Shown one piece after another: positions 36,850 to 44,478 of a DNA stretch of 44,985 nucleotides. This DNA comes from Immundisolibacter sp. (lineage in GTDB: Bacteria; Pseudomonadota; Gammaproteobacteria; Immundisolibacterales; Immundisolibacteraceae). Below the pieces are notes generated by a model. The model saw nothing but the letters and a program-made list of their open reading frames with translations, made no database searches and was not told where the DNA came from. Position numbers and translations under genes: made by a program. The stretch lies in assembly GCF_041601295.1 (NCBI RefSeq), contig NZ_JBFIII010000008.1:1-44985 (forward strand), read 5' to 3'. The first letter of the stretch is position 1. Each line of letters begins with the position of its first letter.

Positions 36850-37626
36850 TTACCGGTCCACGGCGAGCGTGCCGTGCAAGCGAGTGACGGCTGTCACAAG
36901 ATCGGCATCGCGCGCCTGGTCGGCGGCCATCAGTGGCCCGCTGAATCCGGCCTGAAGGGCAGACTCGGCCAGGGCCGGACTGAGCACCGCCAAAGGCAGC
37001 GCCTTGAGCTGCACCGCGAGTGGCCCGGCGAGGGCCATCAGGGCATGCAGACCGGCACGGCTGGTGGCGGTCACCACGGCGATGGCGTCCTGCGCCAGCC
37101 AGGCGGCAAGCTGAACCGGGTCACCCGCCGCGACCCGCCGGTAGCAGACCAGCGCCCGGACATCGGCGCCACGCGCCGCGAGGGTCTCGGCCAGCAGGGT
37201 GCGCCCGCCCTCACCGCGAAAGATCACCACCCGCTTGCCGGTCACGGCCTGCAGGGCCGGGAGGCTGAGCACGCCTTCGCTGTCGAAGCGGGCCTCCGGC
37301 AGCAACAGGTTTCGGAAGCCGGCCGCTTGCAGTGCCTGGGCACTCGCCGGCCCGACCGCGATTACCCCGCAATTGGCAGACAGGCCACCGGCCGCGGTAA
37401 TTGCTGGCAGGGCGTGCTGTACGGCGTTGGCGCTGATGAACACGGCGAAATCGCAGGGCAGGGCGGCTCGCAGGGCCGCGCCGGCCGCCGTTGGATCCGT
37501 CGCCGCGATGGCCAGGGTGGGCAGGTACAGCGGACTGAAGCCGGCAGCCTGCAACCGCTCGCCAAACGCCGTGGCCTGGCCGGCTGGTCGGGTCACCAGC
37601 ACGCCGCTGGCGGCGGATTCAGGCAC
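36850..37626 (-). CDS. hemD: Uroporphyrinogen-III synthase
   Basis: HemD closes hydroxymethylbilane to uroporphyrinogen III with inversion of ring D. Sequence is poorly conserved in this family, but SGVLVTRPAGQATAFGERL at the start, AVFISANAVQHAL, AVGPASAQAL and ALVCYRR are typical. I chose GTG 37626 (VPESAASGVLVTRP), which overlaps the hemC stop by 8 nt and gives 258 residues (E. coli 246). The frame is open upstream to 37743, inside hemC. In many gammaproteobacteria hemX-hemY follow; here nudJ follows. Confidence 0.88.
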   Translation of the reverse strand: MPESAASGVLVTRPAGQATAFGERLQAAGFSPLYLPTLAIAATDPTAAGAALRAALPCDFAVFISANAVQHALPAITAAGGLSANCGVIAVGPASAQALQAAGFRNLLLPEARFDSEGVLSLPALQAVTGKRVVIFRGEGGRTLLAETLAARGADVRALVCYRRVAAGDPVQLAAWLAQDAIAVVTATSRAGLHALMALAGPLAVQLKALPLAVLSPALAESALQAGFSGPLMAADQARDADLVTAVTRLHGTLAVDR

Positions 37627-38530
37627 GGTTGGCCAGGATGTCGGCCGCGCCGTGGTCGAGCAGGCGCTGGGCCAGGTCCAGACCGAGTGCCTGTGGCTGG
37701 TCAGCCGGTCCGCTGAGCGCCTCGCGCAGTATGCGGCGGCCATCCGGCGTACCGACCAGGCCTGTCAGGTGCAGCGTGTCGCCGTCCAGCACGGCGTGCG
37801 CCGCCAGCGGCGTATGGCAGCCGCCGCCCAGGCGCCCGGCAAAGGCCCGTTCGGCCTGCACGCGTAGGGCCGTGGGTGGCTGGTGCAGGGGTGCGATCAG
37901 TGCCGCGACGGCTGCATCACCGGTCCGGCATTCCAGGCCCAGTACACCCTGCGTTACTGCCGGCAGCATTACGTCCACCGGCAGGCGGGCGGCAATCCGG
38001 TCAGCCAGTCCCAGCCGGTCCAGGCCCGCGGCGGCCAGCAGCAGCGCATCGCAGTCGCCGCGATCGAGCTTGGCCAGGCGCGTCTGAACATTGCCGCGGG
38101 TCATCACCAGCACCAGGTCGGGTCGGCGGGCCAGCACCTGACAGCCCCGGCGCAGGCTGGCCGTGCCGACGCGGGCGCCGGTCGGCAGCGTGTCCAGGCT
38201 GCTTGCCTGCAATGTGACCAGGGCATCGCGCGGATCGGCGGCGGCGCAGAACACCGGCAACGCGAAACCCGGCGGTAGCTCGGCGGGCACGTCCTTCATG
38301 GAGTGCACGGCCAGGTCCGCGCGGCCATCGGCCAGACCCTGCTCCAGTTCCTTGATGAACAGGCCCTTGCCGCCCTCGGCGCTGAGCGTGCGGTCCAGGA
38401 TGCGGTCGCCCTCGGTAAGCATCTCCACCAGTTCGACGCGCAGGGCCGGGTGGTGCGCTTGCAGCAAGCCGGCGATGTGGTGGGCCTGCCACAGGGCGAG
38501 CGGGCTCTTGCGGGTGGCGATGCGCAGCAT
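37619..38530 (-). CDS. hemC: Hydroxymethylbilane synthase (porphobilinogen deaminase)
   Basis: HemC polymerises four porphobilinogens into hydroxymethylbilane. The 303 residues start LRIATRKSPLALWQA, the family hallmark. The catalytic Asp is in VHSMKDVP (D80), the conserved segment GTASLRRGCQV precedes the arginine-rich substrate site, and the dipyrromethane-bearing cysteine is C238 in GRLGGGCHTPL. It is the first gene of the minus-strand hemC-hemD-nudJ-mnmA operon. Its promoter must lie between 38531 and the end of the RHH gene, where I see no clear -35/-10 pair. Confidence 0.96.
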   Translation of the reverse strand: MLRIATRKSPLALWQAHHIAGLLQAHHPALRVELVEMLTEGDRILDRTLSAEGGKGLFIKELEQGLADGRADLAVHSMKDVPAELPPGFALPVFCAAADPRDALVTLQASSLDTLPTGARVGTASLRRGCQVLARRPDLVLVMTRGNVQTRLAKLDRGDCDALLLAAAGLDRLGLADRIAARLPVDVMLPAVTQGVLGLECRTGDAAVAALIAPLHQPPTALRVQAERAFAGRLGGGCHTPLAAHAVLDGDTLHLTGLVGTPDGRRILREALSGPADQPQALGLDLAQRLLDHGAADILANRA

Positions 38531-38602
38531 GGTTATGACATCGTTGTGAGCAGGATGGTTATTCTGATCGCGCCGGGCGGACTGGAACCGATGGATCCGT
38601 GT

Positions 38603-38625
38603 ACGTCACAAGCCTTTTGTGACGT
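38603..38625. repeat. Hairpin at end of RHH-domain gene
   Basis: ACGTCACAA (38603-38611) pairs perfectly with TTGTGACGT (38617-38625) around a 5-nt loop. It covers the last codons and stop of the minus-strand gene and lies 73 nt upstream of hemC. There is no T-run on either strand, so a typical terminator is unlikely. It could be a binding site for a dimeric regulator acting on hemC. Confidence 0.5.
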
Positions 38626-39220
38626 CAGCAAGAACAGAAACAACCAGATTGCCGTACGAGTCAAATTTTTGCGCGCCTTCAAGTTCGCGATCTTTTTCAT
38701 GCACTTTGTACTGACCAAGACGATCCGTACTCCAATGGTTTTGGTTCTTCTCGACTGCTTCAGGTGTCAATGAGTAGCTACGTTGGCTTGGACCAATGAG
38801 CAGCACCACCCGCCACGGCAAACCACTTCCCCTGAACGAGTCTAAAAATTTTGGTGTTAATCCCCAAAAGCCTTTGTCATCTGAACGTTCTTTGACATAC
38901 CACAAGTGTTTTGAACCATCTTGTGTTCGCGTTTCGAACAGATTTGATCGGCGATCTTGCATTACCCGCTCTACTTCGAGATCTGCCGCTTCAAGCTCGG
39001 AAAGAAACACATCAAGTAGTTTGGATTTTTTGATCGCGCGAGGGCTATTTCTTTGTGGCGTGGCAGTTTGAGGGGTGCCGTCCGTCATCGGGCGAGTGGA
39101 CCGCTTATGGTCCAGTCCGGCGACGCGCCGGAGCACTGAGTTGGGAGTATCTTCGAGCGGTCTGGCTTGAGATTTCAACCACTCCCAAACGTCGTCGTCG
39201 ATTCGTACAACTGGGGCCAT
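38606..39220 (-). CDS. RHH-like DNA-binding protein with unknown C-terminal domain
   Basis: The 204-residue protein begins APVVRIDDDVWEWLKSQARP followed by EDTPNSVLRRVAGLD, an N-terminal module of about 40 residues found in many regulators and nuclease-associated proteins. After a Thr/Pro-rich linker, residues about 75-200 form a separate domain with KHLWYVKERSDDKGFWGLTP and WRVVLLIGPSQRSYSL. I suspect a nuclease-like or sensor fold, but cannot assign it. AGGAGA precedes ATG 39220. The frame is open to 39265, but this start fits the site. GC is about 50%, lower than neighbours, suggesting transfer. It interrupts the spacing between hemC and psd. Confidence 0.8.
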   Translation of the reverse strand: MAPVVRIDDDVWEWLKSQARPLEDTPNSVLRRVAGLDHKRSTRPMTDGTPQTATPQRNSPRAIKKSKLLDVFLSELEAADLEVERVMQDRRSNLFETRTQDGSKHLWYVKERSDDKGFWGLTPKFLDSFRGSGLPWRVVLLIGPSQRSYSLTPEAVEKNQNHWSTDRLGQYKVHEKDRELEGAQKFDSYGNLVVSVLADVTKGL

Positions 39221-39232
39221 GAAGTATTCTCC

Positions 39233-39247
39233 TGTTACAACGTAACA
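39233..39247. promoter_or_regulatory. Palindromic operator candidate
   Basis: TGTTAC-AAC-GTAACA is a perfect 6-bp inverted repeat placed just after the -10 element of the RHH-domain gene. Ribbon-helix-helix proteins usually repress their own promoters by binding such short palindromes, so autoregulation is a reasonable inference. Confidence 0.5.
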
Positions 39248-39249
39248 AA

Positions 39250-39278
39250 AGTTAAATCGTTCCAAGACCTTCTGTCAA
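39250..39278 (-). promoter_or_regulatory. Sigma70-type promoter for the RHH-domain gene
   Basis: Reading the minus strand, TTGACA (39278-39273) is a perfect -35. Exactly 17 nt later comes TTAACT (39255-39250) as -10. It lies 30 nt before ATG 39220, with a palindrome and a good ribosome-binding site in between. Confidence 0.75.
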
Positions 39279-39368
39279 GAGGTCTGGTACCCATCGAGCG
39301 GCGTTACGCGAATAGCGTGAGAGCCCGTCCCGCAGCACAATGCCTTGCCATTAATCTCGGTGCTCATC

Positions 39369-40250
39369 ATGTCCTGGTTTTCCGATCAACTCGCCTGCCT
39401 GCCGTCGCGGCTGCTGCCGCAGCATGCCATCTCGCGCCTTATATACGTCCTGGCCCGCTCGCGCCGGCCGTGGTTCAAGCAGCTCCTGATAAACGGCCTG
39501 GTTCGCGCTTATCGGGTGGACCTGGCCGATGCGCAGCAGCCGGACCCGCATGACTATCCCGATTTCGTGAGCTTCTTTACCCGCGCGCTGCGCGACGGCG
39601 CCCGGCCTGTGGCCGGTGACGAACAGACCCTGGTCAGTCCAGCTGATGGCGCGCTGAGCATGCACGGTCGCATCGATGGCGACCGATTGCTGCAGGCCAA
39701 GGGCCGCAGCTTCACGCTGGGCGAACTGCTCGGTGGCGACTTTCAACTGGCCGACGAACTCAGCGACGGCGAGTTCTGCACCGTGTATCTGGCGCCGCGC
39801 GACTATCACCGGGTACACATGCCGCTGGCCGGTACCCTGCGCAGCATGACCCATATCCCGGGCCGACTGTTCTCCGTTCAGGGCGCCACCGCCCGCCATG
39901 TCGATCGCCTGTATGCCCGCAACGAGCGCCTGGTGTGCGTGTTCGACACGGCCGGCGGACCGCTGGTGGTGGTCTTGGTAGGCGCGCTGCTGGTGTCGAG
40001 CATCACCACCGTGTGGGCGGGCGAGATCAATCCACACGGCGACCGCAAACGCCTGTGGCGGCAGACCTATCCGGCCTCGGGGGCGGGCAGTGTGCACCTG
40101 GCGCGCGGCGCCGAGCTTGGTCATTTCGCGATGGGCTCGACGGTGATTGTGCTTGTGCCGGCCGGCCGCCTGAGCTGGGACGCGGCGTTACACGCCGGTG
40201 TCGCACTGCGCTGCGGGGAGGCGCTCGGTACGGTGACCCCGGCCGACTGA
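39369..40250 (+). CDS. psd: Phosphatidylserine decarboxylase proenzyme
   Basis: Psd makes phosphatidylethanolamine at the inner membrane. It is self-cleaved to form a pyruvoyl group. The cleavage motif here is MGST (G256-S257) in GHFAMGSTVIVL; most proteobacterial enzymes have LGST. The Asp-His-Ser processing triad is present as D93 (VSPADG), H150 (DYHRVHMP) and S257. It has 293 residues (E. coli 322). ATG 39369 has only a weak ribosome-binding site; an in-frame start at 39345 is possible. Confidence 0.94.
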   Translation: MSWFSDQLACLPSRLLPQHAISRLIYVLARSRRPWFKQLLINGLVRAYRVDLADAQQPDPHDYPDFVSFFTRALRDGARPVAGDEQTLVSPADGALSMHGRIDGDRLLQAKGRSFTLGELLGGDFQLADELSDGEFCTVYLAPRDYHRVHMPLAGTLRSMTHIPGRLFSVQGATARHVDRLYARNERLVCVFDTAGGPLVVVLVGALLVSSITTVWAGEINPHGDRKRLWRQTYPASGAGSVHLARGAELGHFAMGSTVIVLVPAGRLSWDAALHAGVALRCGEALGTVTPAD

Positions 40251-40331
40251 GGCTGGTTGGCGCGATCGGCGCTTGGCTCTATGCTGCTGAAAAACGTTGG
40301 CACGAAGCGGCAGTCCTGAGGAGAAACACCG

Positions 40332-41249
40332 ATGCACGGCGTGATCGAGCAGCTGATCCCGGGCGCCCTGATTTTCATCATGTTCGGCATGGGCATGGAG
40401 CTGACCGCGGCCGACTTCACGCGCCTGGCCCGCATACCCCGGCCGGTGCTGGTCGGGTTGTTCGGCCATACGCTGATTCTGCCGGCGGTGGCGCTGGGCA
40501 TGATCATGCTGTTCCCGATGCCGGCGGCGTTCGCGCTGGGGTTGATGGTGGTCGCCGCCTGCCCGGGCGGGGCGGTGTCCAATCTGTGGACTCACCTGGC
40601 GCGCGGTGACGTGGCGCTGGCGGTCACCCTGACTGCCCTGAGCGCCGCGGTGGCGGTGGTGTGGGTGCCGATATTGCTGAATCTGTCGGTGACCTATCTG
40701 GTGGGCGACAGCATCAATATCCGGCTGCCCCTGTTTCCGACCATGAAACACATCGCCATGCTGACCGTGGTTCCGGTGTCGCTGGGCATGCTGGTCAATC
40801 GCCTGCGCCCAACGTTTGCCCGGCGTATGGACCGCCCGGTGCGCATCCTGTCGCTGCTGTTCCTGGCGCTGGCCGTGGTCGGCATTCTGGTGCGCGCGCG
40901 CGGTCAGCTGGGCAACATGATGGCGACTGCCTTTGTGCCGGTACTTGGCTACAACTTCCTGGTGATGGCTTTGGGCCTGCTGCTGGCGCGTCTGGCGTCC
41001 CTGCCCCGGCGGCAGGTCATCACCTTGCCGATGGAGATCGGTGTCCAGAACGTGATCATGGCCGCCACGCTGGCCACCGCGCCGCAGTTTCTGGGTCGGC
41101 CCGAAGTGGGCCTGGTGCCGAGTGTCTACGGCTTCACCATGACGCTGATGGCGGCCGGTTTCATCGGCCTGATCCGCTTCGCGCCGGGGATTCTTGGCCG
41201 GGAGCCGGCGGTTGAAGGGGCCGCGCAGTCTGAGCCCGGTCGCGCATGA
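40332..41249 (+). CDS. BASS family (bile acid:sodium symporter-like) transporter
   Basis: The 305-residue membrane protein has about nine or ten helices. It begins with IPGALIFIMFGMGMELTAADF and has VVAACPGGAVSNLWTHLARGDVALAVTLTALSA, the conserved helix 4 region of the family with CPGG-x2-SN. EIGVQNVIMAATLA matches the crossing helix 9 E-x-G-x-QN motif. Both sodium-site motifs therefore look intact. The substrate may be a bile acid-like steroid, an organic acid or a sulfated compound. GAGGAGA precedes the ATG. The end converges with an acyl-CoA dehydrogenase gene (15 bp gap). Confidence 0.92.
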   Translation: MHGVIEQLIPGALIFIMFGMGMELTAADFTRLARIPRPVLVGLFGHTLILPAVALGMIMLFPMPAAFALGLMVVAACPGGAVSNLWTHLARGDVALAVTLTALSAAVAVVWVPILLNLSVTYLVGDSINIRLPLFPTMKHIAMLTVVPVSLGMLVNRLRPTFARRMDRPVRILSLLFLALAVVGILVRARGQLGNMMATAFVPVLGYNFLVMALGLLLARLASLPRRQVITLPMEIGVQNVIMAATLATAPQFLGRPEVGLVPSVYGFTMTLMAAGFIGLIRFAPGILGREPAVEGAAQSEPGRA

Positions 41250-41264
41250 GCTGGCGCTGCGTAC

Positions 41265-42425
41265 TCAGTACGAGCGTGGCATGCCCAGGTCGTGCTGGGC
41301 GACGGTGTTGAGCACCATTTCGTCGGTAATCGGCACCATGCGGGAACCGCGCAGGTTGCGGTAAGCCCGCTCGACCCCCGAATCGGCGATATAGCCGGCC
41401 CCACCCAGAGTCTGAATAGCACGGTCGGCGGCGTGCAGCGCGGCATGGGTTGCCGCATGTTTGGCCATGACCGTCGGCACGCCGGCGTCCTTGCCCTGAT
41501 CGAACAGCCACGCGGCCTGGTAGATTTTGAGCTTGGCGCACTCCAGCTCGATACGTGCCTCGGCGAGCGGGAACTGCAGGCCCTGATGGGTAGCCAGGGG
41601 CACCCCCCAGACTGATCGGTCCATGGCGTAGTTGACGGCCTTTTTGACCAGATAGTTGCCGGTGCCGACGTTGATGGCGGAGATGACCAGTCGTTCCGGG
41701 TTCAGCACCTGGTAGAGCAGGCGCCAGGCGTTGCCTTCCTCGCCGATGACATTGGCCGCCGGCACCGGATAGTCGTCAAAGAACACCGCGTTGGTGTCCA
41801 TGTAATTGGTGCCCATCTTGCGAAACGGGCGGTACTGGATGCGCTCGCTTGGCATGTCGCCCAGCAACAGCGTGATGCCGCTCATGCGATTTTTGTCATC
41901 CCGAGCCGCCGTGCGGCACAGCACGGCGATTTTGCTGGCCACCGCCATGTTGGAAATGAACACTTTCTGTCCCCGGATAAGGAAAGTGTCGCCCTCGCGG
42001 CGGGCAAAGGTCTTGATATTGGTGACGTTCGAGCCGGCATCCGGCTCGGTGAAGGCACCGGCCCACAGTTCGCCGCTGGCCAGTGCCGGCAGGATGCTGG
42101 CTTTTTGCTGCGGAGTGCCACCGCGGTTGATCAGATAGCCGCCGAACACCGGGCCGCTGACAAAGGCGCCGGCGCCGTCACCGGAGCCGGCCTCGGCCAG
42201 GGCCTCGGCGGCCAGGCACAGGTCAAGCAGGCCCAGACCGCTGCCGCCGTATTCCTCCGGGATGGTCATGCCCATCAGGCCCTGATCGGCCAGCAGCTTC
42301 CAGAACTCCAGCGGGTGGCGGTGTTTCTGGTCGATGGCATTCCAGTAGCTGTCGTCGTAATCGCTGCCAAGCCGGTGACACAGGTCACGCAGGGCGCGCT
42401 GGTCGTCGGTGTAATCGAAGTTCAT
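41265..42425 (-). CDS. Acyl-CoA dehydrogenase family protein
   Basis: This 386-residue FAD enzyme oxidises an acyl-CoA to an enoyl-CoA. It has the usual order: helical N-domain, GMTIPEEYGGSGLGLLDL, AGAFTEPDAGSN at the FAD/substrate loop, KVFISNMAVA, and the C-terminal FAD segment AIQTLGGAGYIADSGVERAYR. Where short-chain members have the catalytic Glu in IYEGT, this one reads VPITDEMVLN, with Asp/Glu at nearby positions. That pattern also occurs in some acyl-CoA dehydrogenases acting on branched or cyclic substrates, so activity is plausible but the base is not certain. GAGGAGGAA precedes the ATG. Repeat copy C begins about 10 nt upstream of the start. Confidence 0.93.
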   Translation of the reverse strand: MNFDYTDDQRALRDLCHRLGSDYDDSYWNAIDQKHRHPLEFWKLLADQGLMGMTIPEEYGGSGLGLLDLCLAAEALAEAGSGDGAGAFVSGPVFGGYLINRGGTPQQKASILPALASGELWAGAFTEPDAGSNVTNIKTFARREGDTFLIRGQKVFISNMAVASKIAVLCRTAARDDKNRMSGITLLLGDMPSERIQYRPFRKMGTNYMDTNAVFFDDYPVPAANVIGEEGNAWRLLYQVLNPERLVISAINVGTGNYLVKKAVNYAMDRSVWGVPLATHQGLQFPLAEARIELECAKLKIYQAAWLFDQGKDAGVPTVMAKHAATHAALHAADRAIQTLGGAGYIADSGVERAYRNLRGSRMVPITDEMVLNTVAQHDLGMPRSY

Positions 42426-42434
42426 GATTCCTCC

Positions 42435-42590
42435 TCAGGAAGCGCTGAATAAATCCGCCCTGGATTTGTCAGCGCCCGTCATCGGAAAAGCGTGGTTTTC
42501 CGATGACTCACAAAATCAGTGACTTACAGCCACAGATTTTGGCAGCGCGTCCCTGCGCTGCGGGAGCCGCTGAATAAATCAGCGGTTCCC
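42435..42590 (-). repeat. Multi-hairpin dispersed repeat, copy C (inverted)
   Basis: On the minus strand it has the same five hairpins as copies A and B. H1: CCGCTGA/TCAGCGG. H2: GCAGCGC/GCGCTGC. H3: CAAAATC-GTG with CAC-GATTTTG. H4: GTCATCGGAAAA/TTTTCCGATGAC, perfect. H5: GCGCTGA/TCAGCGC with inner AAATCC/GGATTT. It fills most of the gap between the divergent acyl-CoA dehydrogenase and amidohydrolase genes. Confidence 0.9.
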
Positions 42591-42724
42591 TCAAGCTTTG
42601 CATGGCCGAGCCCCCGAAGTATTCGGAACGGCTGGCGGTGTAAATTAAACCTTAACGAGCGATCATGCGGTGGGGTGCCTGCCAGATTCAGAAGTAACCG
42701 CCTTTCGATAATGGAGGAAGCGTC

Positions 42725-44422
42725 ATGCACGACCTGTTGATCAAGGGTGGGACGATCGCCGACGGCAGCGGGGCGGCGGCGTTCACCGGGGATGTCGCCA
42801 TCGATGGTGATCAGATCACGTTCGTTTCCAAACAGCGCAGTGGCGTGCGGGCACGCCGGCAGATCGATGCCAGCGGCCTGGTGGTGGCCCCCGGCTTTAT
42901 CGATCCCCACACCCATTACGACGCCCAGTTTTGCTGGGACGGGCTGCTCAGCTCCTCGCCCGAGCACGGCGTGACCACGGTGGTTACCGGCAACTGCGGG
43001 GTGGGCCTGGCACCGGCCAGGCCGGATTTGTACGAAGTTCTGATCGGCGACCTGGTGAATGTCGAGGGCATGCCCTACGACACGCTCAGCAAGGGCGTCG
43101 ACTGGCGCTGGGAGACCTTCGGCGAGTACCTGAAGGCCATGGATGACACCGGGCTCGGCATCAACGTCGCGGCCCTGGTCGCCATGACCCCGGTTCGCCA
43201 CTGCGTGATGGGCGAGGCTGCCCGCAAACGCGCCGCGACGCCTGGCGAAGCCAAACAGATGGCCGACGTGTTTCGCCAGGCGATGCAGGATGGGGCCTTC
43301 GGGTTCTCGACCACCGTGCTCGGCATCCACGCCGGGTATGAGGGCAAGCCCCTGGCGTGCCGGTACGCCGACCACGCGGAATACACCGCCTTCGCCAACG
43401 TATTGCGGGATCTGGGCCGCGGCGCCATCGAACTGACTGTCACCCCGACCGATACCGTCAACGACGAGCAGCGCCAGCTGCTGGAGTTACTGGTCACCGA
43501 GAGCACACGGCCGGTGACCTGGATCGGCAGTTTCAATACCCCCGGCACCACCGACTCGTACAAAGCCAAACTGGCTGCTGTTGAGCACCTGATCGCCTGG
43601 GATAAATTGGTGCCGCAGACCACCTGCCATCCCATCAAGTTTCAGTTTCACCTGAAAAACCCGTTCATTCTGGGCATCTTCGAGTGCTGGCGTCCGGTCA
43701 TGGCCATGGATCTGCCGGGCAAGATGGCGCGTTACAAAGACCCGCAGTTTCGCGCCCAGTTCAGCAAGGACATCCTGAAGAACGAGGCGTTGAGCGGTAA
43801 CTTCTGGGACCGCGTGCGCCTGATCGACGGTGTCACGCAACCGACCCTCAAACTGGCACAGGACAAGCGCTCGGTGGCCCGGATGGCGGCCGATCGGGGC
43901 TGCGATCCGGTCGATCTGATGTTCCAGATCGCCTTCGACGATGACCTGGGCGCCATCTTCGAGCTGGTCGCCCTGAACCACGCGGCCAGCGAAGTGGTTC
44001 CGCTGATCACCGACAAGCGCCTGCTGATCGGTCTGTCCGATGCCGGCGCCCACGTGGACATGATGTGCGACGCCGGTTTTGCGACCTATATGCTCGCGCG
44101 CTGGGTGCGCGAGGAGAAAGTACTGTCGCTTGAGGAAGCCGTCCGGCGCCTGACCTCGGAACAGGCCAACTTTTTCGGCATCGCCAAGCGCGGCTTGCTG
44201 GAGTCGGGTAACTACGCGGATCTGGCCCTGTTCGACCCCACCCGGGTGCGGCCATTGGAGTCGGAAAAAGCGTTCGATCTGCCCGCCGGCGGCAAGCGTT
44301 GGGTCCAGCACGCCGAAGGCATGTTCGCCACCATCGTCAACGGCCGCGTGTTGTATCAGGAAGGGCAGTACCAGGGCGCGCTGCCCGGGCGGGTGCTGCG
44401 CAGCGGCGAAGCGTGCGCATGA
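42725..44422 (+). CDS. Amidohydrolase family protein (D-aminoacylase/N-acyl-D-amino-acid deacylase-like)
   Basis: The 565-residue protein begins HDLLIKGGTIADGSGAAAF and has the amidohydrolase metal motif PGFIDPHTHYDAQ (H62, H64). VTTVVTGNCGVGLAP and LIGLSDAGAHVDMMCDAG match the D-aminoacylase subgroup. Members hydrolyse N-acyl amino acids or similar amides; larger versions near catabolic genes often have unknown substrates, so no specific reaction is claimed. TGGAGGAAG precedes the ATG. It is divergent from the acyl-CoA dehydrogenase gene and faces a FadL-type porin gene. Confidence 0.9.
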   Translation: MHDLLIKGGTIADGSGAAAFTGDVAIDGDQITFVSKQRSGVRARRQIDASGLVVAPGFIDPHTHYDAQFCWDGLLSSSPEHGVTTVVTGNCGVGLAPARPDLYEVLIGDLVNVEGMPYDTLSKGVDWRWETFGEYLKAMDDTGLGINVAALVAMTPVRHCVMGEAARKRAATPGEAKQMADVFRQAMQDGAFGFSTTVLGIHAGYEGKPLACRYADHAEYTAFANVLRDLGRGAIELTVTPTDTVNDEQRQLLELLVTESTRPVTWIGSFNTPGTTDSYKAKLAAVEHLIAWDKLVPQTTCHPIKFQFHLKNPFILGIFECWRPVMAMDLPGKMARYKDPQFRAQFSKDILKNEALSGNFWDRVRLIDGVTQPTLKLAQDKRSVARMAADRGCDPVDLMFQIAFDDDLGAIFELVALNHAASEVVPLITDKRLLIGLSDAGAHVDMMCDAGFATYMLARWVREEKVLSLEEAVRRLTSEQANFFGIAKRGLLESGNYADLALFDPTRVRPLESEKAFDLPAGGKRWVQHAEGMFATIVNGRVLYQEGQYQGALPGRVLRSGEACA

Positions 44423-44478
44423 CACTGAGAGGTTCTATTTAGGGATCCGGAAACGGCACGAGCGACTGCTGCGTCGCC

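Noticed and set aside
35375..37716. Two long plus-strand frames opposite mnmA, nudJ and hemD
   Set aside because: The minus-strand proteins carry full catalytic motifs; the plus frames do not.
20443..42590. Near-regular spacing (about 11 kb) of the three multi-hairpin repeats
   Set aside because: Three points are too few; orientation differs, so the spacing is taken as chance.
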